64,000 nucleotides of DNA. Origin: Myxococcales bacterium. Lineage in GTDB: Bacteria > Myxococcota_A > Polyangia > Polyangiales > Polyangiaceae. Both the position numbers and the translations under genes were made by a program. Location: NCBI GenBank assembly GCA_004193285.1, contig SECP01000022.1, positions 1 through 64,000 of the forward strand, read 5' to 3'. How positions within the stretch are numbered: position 1 is the stretch's first letter; every line of letters begins with the position of its first letter. Below are positions 36,788 to 44,560 of this stretch, piece by piece. The notes under the pieces are model-generated. The model was not told the origin of the DNA. It searched no databases and saw only the letters and a program-made list of their open reading frames with translations.

Positions 36788-38124
36788 GGCGCACCGTCTC
36801 ACGGCGCTTGGTGCTCGGCGGCGCCGCCAGCTTGTTTGGGCTGCCGTTTCTCGAGTCTGCTCTTCCGCATGCGGCCCGCGCGCAAGCAGCCGCCGCTCCG
36901 GTCCGACTCGTCTACATCTACCTGCCCAACGGGCTAGACATGGCGACCTTCCGCCCCGCCACCGTGGGCAGCGACTACCAGCTCCCTCCGATGTTCACGG
37001 GCCTCGACGCCCTCAAAGGGGACTTCTCGATCGTTACGGGGCTGGAGAACGCCAACGCCAAGCCGGACGGCCCGGGTGACCACGCCGCCGGGACCTCTTC
37101 GTTCATCACGTGCGCCCACGCGTTCAAGTCGGAGACGGCGATCAAGATTGGTGTCTCCGCCGATCAGATCGCGGCAAAACAGATCGGAGCGGCCACCCGC
37201 CTTCCCTCGCTTCAGCTCGGTATCGATGGCGGAGGCAGTACCGGCAACTGCGATAGCGGGTACAGCTGCATCTATACTCGCAACATCTCTTGGGCGGACG
37301 ACGTGACGCCCCTTCCGAAGATCGTGGACCCGGCTCAAGCCTTCAACCAGCTGTTCGAGGGCTTCGACCCGAACGCGTCTGCCGCCGAGACAGCCAAGCG
37401 CCGGGCCTACGAAAAGAGCGTCATCGATTTCGTGCTGGCAGACGTGGATTCACTCTCCCCCAAGCTCGGTGCCACCGACAAAACCAAGCTCGATCAGTAC
37501 CTGACCAGCGTACGGGAGCTCGAGAAGCGCGTGGTCGAGCTCGGACCTCAGGTGTCGTGCAGCCCGGGCGCTCCCCCGCCCAAGAAGGACCAGCTGGACT
37601 ACCCCAAGCACCTGGCGGCCATGATGGACCTCATCAGCCTCGCGTTCGCCTGCGACGCGACCCGCGTCGTGACTCTCATGTTGGGCAACGCGCTCAGCGG
37701 CCGCACTCACCAATTCTTGGGAGTGAGCGGCGGTCACCACGACCTCTCTCATCACATGAACGACGCTGGTCTCATCGCTCAACTAGCGAAGATCGGCGCC
37801 TGGGAAATCCAGCAACTCGGCTACCTCTTCGGCAAGCTCAAGGACCAGGCGGACGGCGCCGAAGGCCAGAATTTGCTCTATAATTCTGCAATTTTCTGCT
37901 CGAGCGATATCTCGGATGGCAACCGACACAACCACGACGACATGCCGATCGTGCTCGGCGGCCACGCTGGCGGCCGCCTCAAGCCAGGGCAGCACGTGCG
38001 TTACGCCTCTGAAAAGGGCATGCCCAAACAGAAGGTTTCCAACCTACTAGTGACCATGTTGGAAGCAGCCGGAGTCACGGGTGCGCAGTTTGGCGACAGC
38101 GTCGCTCCCCTCACCGAGTTGTAA
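36784..38124 (+). CDS. DUF1552 Tat-exported protein
   Basis: The 446-residue product has a twin-arginine signal peptide (VSRRLVLGGAASLFGLPFLE, cleavage near ARA-QAAA). The DUF1552 body carries VYIYLPNGLDMATFRP, DHAAGTSSFIT, QIAAKQIG and SLQLGIDGGG, YTRNISWADD, RTHQFLGVSGGHHDLSHHMN and late ICSSDISDGNRHNHDDMP-type sequence. The many His residues in the last part are typical of this metalloenzyme-like (alkaline-phosphatase/sulfatase-related) group. It always follows DUF1592-type genes in this lineage (known pattern), and here it overlaps that gene by ATGA. Confidence 0.9.
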   Translation: MRRTVSRRLVLGGAASLFGLPFLESALPHAARAQAAAAPVRLVYIYLPNGLDMATFRPATVGSDYQLPPMFTGLDALKGDFSIVTGLENANAKPDGPGDHAAGTSSFITCAHAFKSETAIKIGVSADQIAAKQIGAATRLPSLQLGIDGGGSTGNCDSGYSCIYTRNISWADDVTPLPKIVDPAQAFNQLFEGFDPNASAAETAKRRAYEKSVIDFVLADVDSLSPKLGATDKTKLDQYLTSVRELEKRVVELGPQVSCSPGAPPPKKDQLDYPKHLAAMMDLISLAFACDATRVVTLMLGNALSGRTHQFLGVSGGHHDLSHHMNDAGLIAQLAKIGAWEIQQLGYLFGKLKDQADGAEGQNLLYNSAIFCSSDISDGNRHNHDDMPIVLGGHAGGRLKPGQHVRYASEKGMPKQKVSNLLVTMLEAAGVTGAQFGDSVAPLTEL

Positions 38125-38138
38125 GTAGCAATACGACA

Positions 38139-38171
38139 CTCGTATGTATTCTCGCGCTCGTATGTATTCTC
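38139..38171 (+). repeat. Two 15-bp direct repeats, 18 bp apart
   Basis: CTCGTATGTATTCTC occurs at 38139-38153 and 38157-38171, just after the DUF1552 gene and 33 bp before the small gene at 38204. Same-face spacing of 18 bp suggests a binding site for a regulator. A TGTTATGG sequence at about 38188 could be a -10 element. Confidence 0.5.
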
Positions 38172-38203
38172 CCTCACCCTAAACTCTGTTATGGTTTCTG
38201 AGC

Positions 38204-38473
38204 ATGGCCGTTCCCGCGCGGACGCTGAGTGATTTGTCTCTGGGCGCGCTCACTTTCGTGGGGCTCGTCGTCGCGTGTCTGAGCGAGGAAACGCCAGTTC
38301 ATGCAGACGCCGGAACTTTGGGCGCCACCGGCGCGCCGAGCTCCGCGCAGTCGACGACAGGCGCGGCTAGCTCCGCGGAGACAACGGTCGCCGTCGGCAG
38401 CACCGAGGGTGACTCAGCCGCGGAGCGTGCGACGGAAGAGTCGCGTGAAGCCAGCGCCCAGCGCTGGGACTAA
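38204..38473 (+). CDS. Small exported protein, possible lipoprotein
   Basis: The 89-residue product begins with a hydrophobic segment (SLGALTFVGLVVACLSEE) that reads as a lipobox-type signal (VVAC). The remainder is Ala/Ser/Thr/Glu-rich low complexity with no Cys. It could be a real small secreted protein or a chance frame. It is supported by the signal-like N-terminus and the direct repeats and -10-like sequence just upstream. Confidence 0.42.
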   Translation: MAVPARTLSDLSLGALTFVGLVVACLSEETPVHADAGTLGATGAPSSAQSTTGAASSAETTVAVGSTEGDSAAERATEESREASAQRWD

Positions 38474-38537
38474 CTAGCGGGCGACATTCACGGCTCGGCT
38501 GCGTACGAGCGATGAAGGTTCTGTTAGTCTGCGTTTC

Positions 38538-39644
38538 ATGGCCTCCCACATGCTGACGCTGGGTGCTCGCGGTGCGTGTCTGCTCGCGCTCACTGCGCTA
38601 CCGCTCGCTTGTTCGAGCGAAGACGCGCCGGGAGGCAACCAGGGCGGCTCTATCAGCGGCGGTTCAGCGACGGTTGCCGGCACTGGCACCGGCGCGGTCA
38701 ACAGCGGAGGAGCCTCCACCAGTGGCGGCAGCAGCTCGGCCGGTATCAACGGCGGCGGGGCAAGCGCGGGCGGTGCGGGGTCGAGCACCTCGGGCTCTAC
38801 CCAGGGCGGAGCCAGCGGTGGAGGAACGGCCAGTGGAGGAGCCGCGGGCGGAGGCGCCGGTAACCCCGGCGCGGGCGGCGCGGGCGGCGGCGGCGGCATG
38901 ACCTCACCCACGGCGAGCGCAGGCTGCGAGATGCCCGCCGGCCAGGAGCTGAATATGTGGGTCGAGCAACCCAAGCTGAATGTCGCGGGCACGGATCGAC
39001 AGTGGTGGGTTTGGCTGCCGACCAACTACGACAAGGGAAAGCCGTATCCACTCGTGTTCAATTTCCACGGCTGTACCAACTCGAGCAACATCGTGCCAAT
39101 GCAGAAGGTCACGGGCGACCAAGCGATCCTCGTTCGCGCCACCGGTATTTCGGACAACGTGTGCTGGGACGCGGGAGCGGGTGGCAACGACGTCAAGCTC
39201 TTCGATCAGATGTTGGCAGACGTGCTCGCCAAGCGCTGCGTGGATACCTCGCGTGTGTTCGCCACCGGCTACAGCAGCGGCTCTTGGCTCGTGAACACGC
39301 TCGAGTGCGAGCGCGGCGACAAGCTGCGCGCCACCGGCACCGTCTCTGGCGGCAGCTACGGCGACAAATCGAAGTGCAAAGGCAAGTACGCGCGGATGTT
39401 CATCCACGACGCCAACGACGAAACCAACAAGATCGACGCGGGCAACGACGACGAGCGTGATCGGCTCGTGCTCGCCAACCACTGCATGGCCGATCGCGTG
39501 ATGGAGGCTCCCGCTCCGTGCGCGCGCTACCAAGGCTGCGACCCCGGCTACCCCGTCATCTGGTGCGAGACGCAAGGCAAAGGGCACGACCGCCAAGACT
39601 CGTTCGCGCCCAGCGCGTTTTGGGGCTTGTTCTCGTCGCTCTAG
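38538..39644 (+). CDS. Alpha/beta-hydrolase lipoprotein (feruloyl esterase / PHB depolymerase-like)
   Basis: The 368-residue lipoprotein (lipobox LPLAC, Cys25) has a Gly/Ser/Ala linker of about 95 residues, then an esterase domain: WLPTNYDKGKPYPLVFNFHG, oxyanion region HGCTNSS, nucleophile Ser246 in GYSSGSW, acid region HDANDETN and His in GKGHDRQDS. The Cys pairs are typical of the CE1/PHB-depolymerase group. Likely substrates are acetyl or feruloyl esters of hemicellulose, or extracellular polyesters; the choice cannot be made from sequence. It fits with the GH8 and GH16 genes nearby. Confidence 0.86.
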   Translation: MASHMLTLGARGACLLALTALPLACSSEDAPGGNQGGSISGGSATVAGTGTGAVNSGGASTSGGSSSAGINGGGASAGGAGSSTSGSTQGGASGGGTASGGAAGGGAGNPGAGGAGGGGGMTSPTASAGCEMPAGQELNMWVEQPKLNVAGTDRQWWVWLPTNYDKGKPYPLVFNFHGCTNSSNIVPMQKVTGDQAILVRATGISDNVCWDAGAGGNDVKLFDQMLADVLAKRCVDTSRVFATGYSSGSWLVNTLECERGDKLRATGTVSGGSYGDKSKCKGKYARMFIHDANDETNKIDAGNDDERDRLVLANHCMADRVMEAPAPCARYQGCDPGYPVIWCETQGKGHDRQDSFAPSAFWGLFSSL

Positions 39645-39714
39645 AAGGCTTCCAACGCGCTGCGGAGGCCAGCGGAGGAGCGCGGGCGTGGCATCACCTC
39701 GCCCACCCGAAAGG

Positions 39715-40683
39715 CTAGGGCACCGCGCCGCCGTCGCCGCCTGCGCCCGCGCCTGCGCTTGCAGAAGGCGCGCCGCCCTGGTTATCTGGTGCGCCCCCAG
39801 CTCCGCCCATGCCGCCGCTGTCGTCAGCGGGCACGAACTCCAGGTCGTCGATCGTGATATCGGCTGGATAGCTCGGATCCCCGTCACTCCAGTCGAAGGA
39901 CCATTGCAGCGCCAGGATGTCCGAGCCGTCCGTCCTGTTCGTCGGGAAACCGCCTTCGAAGTCCGACCAAAGCACCGTTTGCGTGCTCGGCTCCTCAGTG
40001 ACGGTGAGCCTCACGCCGGGCGGGCGGCAACTGGGCCAAACGTTCTTCGGATCATCGGGAACGCACGCACCTACGAGGTTCTTCTCGTCGATATCGCGGT
40101 TGCGATTCACGACGAGATAAAACTGCAGTGACTTCGTGCTGCCCGCATTGCCCGCGAGGGAAAAGCGCACGCCCTTCATCTTCGAAGCGTCCACGCAGCC
40201 CGCGAACCAGACGCCGAGGCCCGAGTACGTCGCAACCGGGTCCGCGTAGCGCAGGAATTCGCCCGGCTTCAGCAGGAAAGGGTCGGGATAAATGTAAACG
40301 CCGCCTTGGATGTTGCTAGGGCCCGTCCAGCTGCTTTGAGTGAAGGCGTCGAAGCTGGTGATCCCTGGCGCAGTCGGCTGAATGTGATTGCACGCGAACG
40401 GAGTCGGCGTGACGACGGAGCTGCCTCCCGACCCCGAGCTGCCGGACGAGCCAGGCGCTCCGGACGAGCCGGCGACGCCGCTGGCTCCGCCGCTGCCGGA
40501 TGCGGCCGTCGTGCCCGCGTCGTTTCCGGGCGGCAGGTAGGTCCACCCCGAGGTGCCGGCGCTCCCGGCCGCCCCCGGTAGCTGGCCCGACGACTTCGAC
40601 CCGCCGCAAGCGGCGCCGACACCGGCGGCCACCACGACGAGGAACGCGACCTCACGGCGCACCTGGAACCAGTTCTTCGACAT
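39715..40683 (-). CDS. Carbohydrate-binding-like lipoprotein
   Basis: The 322-residue product has a lipobox (VGAAC), a Gly/Ser/Ala linker (about 30-95) and one beta-sandwich domain (about 100-290: ITSFDAFTQSSWTG, GVYIYPDPFLLKPG, MKGVRFSLAGNAG, ILALQWSFDWSDGDPSYPAD, ITIDDLEFV). The pattern of DFEGG and a terminal IDDLEFV strand is that of CBM11/CIA30-type jelly rolls. A second Gly-rich tail (about 295-322) ends the protein, which is unusual. It is divergent from the GH8 glucanase (77 bp), so a joint role in beta-glucan binding is plausible. Confidence 0.75.
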   Translation of the reverse strand: MSKNWFQVRREVAFLVVVAAGVGAACGGSKSSGQLPGAAGSAGTSGWTYLPPGNDAGTTAASGSGGASGVAGSSGAPGSSGSSGSGGSSVVTPTPFACNHIQPTAPGITSFDAFTQSSWTGPSNIQGGVYIYPDPFLLKPGEFLRYADPVATYSGLGVWFAGCVDASKMKGVRFSLAGNAGSTKSLQFYLVVNRNRDIDEKNLVGACVPDDPKNVWPSCRPPGVRLTVTEEPSTQTVLWSDFEGGFPTNRTDGSDILALQWSFDWSDGDPSYPADITIDDLEFVPADDSGGMGGAGGAPDNQGGAPSASAGAGAGGDGGAVP

Positions 40684-40760
40684 GCCGCCGCTAGGTTACC
40701 GGCCCTTTCCCGGCGAGCAAGAGCAGACGTTCTTTCGGCCGTTCACTGCTTGGAATTGGT

Positions 40761-41915
40761 ATGAACGTCTTCATGGGCCGCTTCCCATTTCCGCAAAACC
40801 AGCGCTTGCCAGGACTCATTTACCCATCCTCCGCTGACGCGGAAGATGCCCGGCGCGCCTTCCTCCGGTTCCGCGAGGAGATAGTCACCGCCGAAGGGGC
40901 GCGCGGCTTCCTACGCACGCGGCGTCCGGACACGCCTGACGGCATCGTCGACACGACCGTTTCCGAGGGCATCGCATACGGCATGATCATCGCCGTCGCG
41001 TTCGACGACCAGCCGCTGTTCGACGCGTTCTGGCAGTACGCGCTCGCCTTCCTCAACGAAGCCGGGTTCATGAGCTGGTACATCGCGCCGGACGGCTCGA
41101 AGGCGCTCGGCAGCGGCGGGGCAACCGATTCGGACGAAGACATGGCGTGGGCGCTGGTCATGGCGCACCGTCAGTGGGGCGGGAGCGGCTCGCTCACGGA
41201 GACGTACTTGAGCCACGCCCAGCGACAGATCGATCGGCTGTGGCAGTACGAAATCGATCACGACCGGTTCGAAGGCATGCTCTTGCCGGGCGACGAATGG
41301 CGCGGCCAAAACGTGTTCAACCCGTCGTACTTCGCGCCCCATCAATACCGGCTGTTCGGCGAAGAGTCCGGCAATCGCGAAGGCTGGCGGAGCGTCGTGG
41401 ACCGCGGCTACGACATCGTCTTCGCGAGCTTGAACGAGCTCAGCGGCAACGCTCGCAATGGCCTCGTGCCCGCCTGGTGCGACGCTTCTGGCACGCCGGT
41501 GGAGGCGTTCCCGGGGGCGATGACCAACTACCAGACGGACTCCGCGCGCCTACCCTTCCGGCTTGGCCAAGACTTTGCGTACCACGCGGACGACCGCGCT
41601 CGGCGTTACCTGTCGCAGGTGAGTGACTTCTTCGCCGGCATCGGCGCAGACCAAATCGGCGACGGTTATCACTTGAACGGCGCGCCTTTTCCTGACCCTC
41701 GGACAGTGCAGCCCAACCCCGGCTCCGCTGTCTTCGTGGGCTGCGCGGCGGTGGGCGCCCAGCACGACGCGCGCTACCAGCGCTTCGTGAACGAGGCCTA
41801 CGACCGCGTGAAGACGGGCAAGCTGCTCGCGCGGAGCCGCTACTACAACCATTGCTGGACGGTACTTTCGCTCCTCATGCTCACCGGCAACTTGCTGGAC
41901 TTTCCGGAGCCTTAA
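40761..41915 (+). CDS. GH8 endoglucanase-like protein without visible signal peptide
   Basis: The 384-residue protein is a full GH8 barrel: FPFPQN near residue 8, VSEGIAYGMIIAV (Glu69 general acid), ATDSDEDMAWALVMAHRQWG (121-140), PSYFAPHQYRLF, and YQTDSARLPFRLGQDF (the region that carries the general base). These motifs are as in endo-1,4-glucanases and lichenases. No signal peptide precedes the first barrel helix; the N-terminus starts almost at the domain. Either the true start is elsewhere or the enzyme is intracellular or exported by another route. It is divergent from the CBM-like lipoprotein. Confidence 0.85.
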   Translation: MNVFMGRFPFPQNQRLPGLIYPSSADAEDARRAFLRFREEIVTAEGARGFLRTRRPDTPDGIVDTTVSEGIAYGMIIAVAFDDQPLFDAFWQYALAFLNEAGFMSWYIAPDGSKALGSGGATDSDEDMAWALVMAHRQWGGSGSLTETYLSHAQRQIDRLWQYEIDHDRFEGMLLPGDEWRGQNVFNPSYFAPHQYRLFGEESGNREGWRSVVDRGYDIVFASLNELSGNARNGLVPAWCDASGTPVEAFPGAMTNYQTDSARLPFRLGQDFAYHADDRARRYLSQVSDFFAGIGADQIGDGYHLNGAPFPDPRTVQPNPGSAVFVGCAAVGAQHDARYQRFVNEAYDRVKTGKLLARSRYYNHCWTVLSLLMLTGNLLDFPEP

Positions 41916-41937
41916 CCGACCCTCACGCCAAAGGAGT

Positions 41938-43194
41938 ATGCTCGGCGGCGTGAAGATCAATCGCCGCAAGGTCGTCACGTATTCGCTCGGGGCAGGCGCG
42001 CTCGGAGTGGCGGGGGCGCTCGGGTACCGCGAGTGGCGCCGGCTCCATTACGCGCCGGTGGCCAACGTGGTCGAAGATCACCCGGGTCTCATCCCCGCCG
42101 CGGGCACGAAGGTCACCGCGCGTCGGCGGCTCGGCCGAACCAACTTGCAAGTGTCGGTCGTCGGCATCGGCGCCGGCGGGTTAGACGGCCCTGAGCCGAT
42201 CCCGCGCGCGGTCGACAAGGGGATGAACTACATCGACACCGCCATCTGCTACGGCGGCAGCGAGAAGGTCATCGCTCGCGCGTTGCAACTGAACCCGGGC
42301 CTGCGCGAAAAGCTCGTCATCGCCACCAAGTGGGACGTCGGGCACAACTGGAAGAAGTCCGAGATCTTGGACTCTCTGAACGACAGCTTGAAGCGGCTCG
42401 GCGTCTCCACCATCGACATCATGCAGCTCCACTGGCTGGGCGGCGGTCACAAGTTTCCGGACGACGGCTTCAACCGCTTGAACAACCAGGAGCTGTACCT
42501 GGCCATGGAGGAGGCCAAGAAGTCCGGCAAAGTTCGGTTTTTCGGCGCCACCTCGCACGCGGCGGAGCGCAGCAAGATCTTACGGCACGCGATCGACAAA
42601 GGCGCGTTCGACATGCTGCTCATCAAGATGAACGTGCTGGACTACGAGAGCGCTGACCTCCCTGCGCTGCTTGCCCACGCCAAGGCCAAGGACGTGGGCG
42701 TCGTGGTGATGAAGTCTCAGCCCGCGGGCGACTTCATCCCCAACGGTTACGCAAAGAGCAAATACAGCATCTTCCAAGCCAACCTGCGCTGGGTGCTGGA
42801 CCACGACGTAGCCAGCGTCGTCCACTCGAAGATCGGCACCGACAGCACGTATCAAGACTTGGCCGTTGGCGCGGTGCAGGAGCGATTTGGCGAGCTCGAC
42901 CGCGCCCTCCTCTACCACTACGCGAGCGCGCTCAGCCCGGACTACTGCCGCGGCTGCGGTGATCAGTGCGTGCCCGCGTGTCCTCACGGCATTGCCATCC
43001 CTCACGTCGTGCAATTCGCGATGTACGATCGCCAATACGGCTGGCATGAGCGGGCACGCGAGCACTACCGCGAGCTGCCGGTGGCCCAGCGCTGGGCGGA
43101 GACGTGCCTCTCCTGCTCTCGCTGCAACGACGCCTGTGAGTACGGCTTCGATGCAGCGAGCCAGGTCAACTACGCGAAACAGCGGCTCAGCTGA
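41938..43194 (+). CDS. Tat-exported aldo/keto reductase with ferredoxin-like C-terminus
   Basis: The 418-residue protein starts with a Tat-like signal (INRRKVVTYSLGAGALGVAG). The AKR domain (about 60-340) keeps the tetrad D100 (YIDTA), Y105, K131 (ATKWD) and H165 (MQLHWL). The C-terminus (about 345-418) has two Cys clusters, CRGCGDQCVPACPHGI and CLSCSRCNDACEYGF, as in [4Fe-4S] ferredoxins. ATG 41938 sits right after AAAGGAGT; GTG 41950 with MKINRRK is a strong alternative. Fe-S-containing AKRs with Tat signals occur in environmental bacteria; the substrate is unknown. Confidence 0.85.
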   Translation: MLGGVKINRRKVVTYSLGAGALGVAGALGYREWRRLHYAPVANVVEDHPGLIPAAGTKVTARRRLGRTNLQVSVVGIGAGGLDGPEPIPRAVDKGMNYIDTAICYGGSEKVIARALQLNPGLREKLVIATKWDVGHNWKKSEILDSLNDSLKRLGVSTIDIMQLHWLGGGHKFPDDGFNRLNNQELYLAMEEAKKSGKVRFFGATSHAAERSKILRHAIDKGAFDMLLIKMNVLDYESADLPALLAHAKAKDVGVVVMKSQPAGDFIPNGYAKSKYSIFQANLRWVLDHDVASVVHSKIGTDSTYQDLAVGAVQERFGELDRALLYHYASALSPDYCRGCGDQCVPACPHGIAIPHVVQFAMYDRQYGWHERAREHYRELPVAQRWAETCLSCSRCNDACEYGFDAASQVNYAKQRLS

Positions 43195-43197
43195 GGC

Positions 43198-44472
43198 TCA
43201 GCCGGCGAGCTTACGGGCGCTCGCGAGCTGCACGCAGAGCGCGACCACTTCCATCGCCGTCTCCACTTGGGAGGCCGGGGGCAAGGACGGAGCGACACGG
43301 ATGTTGCGGTTCTGCGGATCTTTGCCGAGCGGGAACGTCGCCCCCGCGGGGGTCAGCTTCACGCCGGCTTCGTCCGCGAGCCGAACGATGTCGGTGGCAA
43401 GGCCGTCCAGCGTGTCCAAGCTGACGAAGTAGCCGCCGCGCGGCTTCGTCCACGCCGCGAGGCCGCTGCCGCCCAGCTCACGCTCGAAGATGCGCGTCAC
43501 CGCGTCGAACTTCGGGCGCAGGAGCTCGGCGTGCTTCTGCATGTGCTGCCTCACTCCCGCCGCGTCCTTGAAGAAGCGCACGTGACGGAGCTGGTTCACC
43601 TTGTCCGGACCGATGCTCTGAATCGACAGGTGCTTCTTCGCGTCCGCCACGTTGGCGGCGCTCGTCGCCAGCACCGCGACGCCGGCGCCAGCGAAAGAGA
43701 TCTTGGAGGTGGAGGCGAACTCCAGCGGGCGGTTCGGGTTACCGGCACCGGCGCAGGCAGCGAGGATTTCCACGAGCGGATCGGTCGTGTCGAACAGGTC
43801 GTGCACGGCGTAGGCGTTGTCCCAAAACAGGCGGAAATCCGGGGCTGCGGTGTTCATGGCGGCCAAGCGCTCCACCACCCGCGCCGAGTACGTTTCGCCG
43901 GTGGGGTTCGAGTACTTCGGCACGCACCACATGCCCTTGATGTCGGGATCGGACGCGACGAGCTTCTCCACTGCGGCCATGTCCGGCCCCTCGTGGTCGA
44001 GCCCCACCGTGATCATCTCGATGCCGTGATGCTGGCAAATCGCGAAGTGGCGATCGTAGCCAGGCGACGGGCAGAGGAACTTGACCTTGCCTTTGGACCA
44101 GGGGCCGCTGCCGCCCGGCACCCCGTGCAGGAGCGCGCGCACCACGGCGTCGTGCATCATGGTCAAGCTGGAGGCGCCGCCGACGATGACGTTCTCGGGC
44201 TTCGTCTCGAGCAGCTCCGCGAAGATCGCCTTCATCTCCGGCAAGCCATCCAACCCGCCGTAGTTGCGGGTGTCCGTGCCGTCCGCCGCCTTGTAGTCGC
44301 TGGCGCCGAGCGCGGTGAGGAGACCGTTGGCCAGGTCCAGCTGCTCGTTGGACGGCTTGCCGCGCGTCATGTCCAGCTTCAGCCCCTTCTGCTTGATGGC
44401 AGCGTAGCGGGCTTCGTAATCGGGCAGGCTAGAGGCGACTTGTTGCGGATTTTTCGGTGTGAGTGAGGTCAC
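43198..44472 (-). CDS. Class I aminotransferase (MocR-type aminotransferase domain)
   Basis: The 424-residue protein has fold-type I PLP signatures: SNPTG (188-192; Asn189), WDNAYAVHDL (Asp218, Tyr221) and the Schiff-base Lys257 in STSKISFAG. No HTH domain precedes the catalytic part, unlike true MocR regulators. N-terminus: KGLKLDMTRGKPSNEQLDLA. GTG 44472 lies 11 bp behind a GGGAG ribosome site; the longer in-frame start would overlap the M6 protease gene region and is not needed. Likely role: an alanine- or aspartate-type aminotransferase in amino-acid metabolism. Confidence 0.87.
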   Translation of the reverse strand: MTSLTPKNPQQVASSLPDYEARYAAIKQKGLKLDMTRGKPSNEQLDLANGLLTALGASDYKAADGTDTRNYGGLDGLPEMKAIFAELLETKPENVIVGGASSLTMMHDAVVRALLHGVPGGSGPWSKGKVKFLCPSPGYDRHFAICQHHGIEMITVGLDHEGPDMAAVEKLVASDPDIKGMWCVPKYSNPTGETYSARVVERLAAMNTAAPDFRLFWDNAYAVHDLFDTTDPLVEILAACAGAGNPNRPLEFASTSKISFAGAGVAVLATSAANVADAKKHLSIQSIGPDKVNQLRHVRFFKDAAGVRQHMQKHAELLRPKFDAVTRIFERELGGSGLAAWTKPRGGYFVSLDTLDGLATDIVRLADEAGVKLTPAGATFPLGKDPQNRNIRVAPSLPPASQVETAMEVVALCVQLASARKLAG

Positions 44473-44560
44473 GGCGTCGCTCCCTTTAACAGAAACCCAG
44501 CGGGGCGCGAGCACTCCGCAAATTCCGCGGATTTTCGAGAATTTGCCGCAGCGCGTTCGC

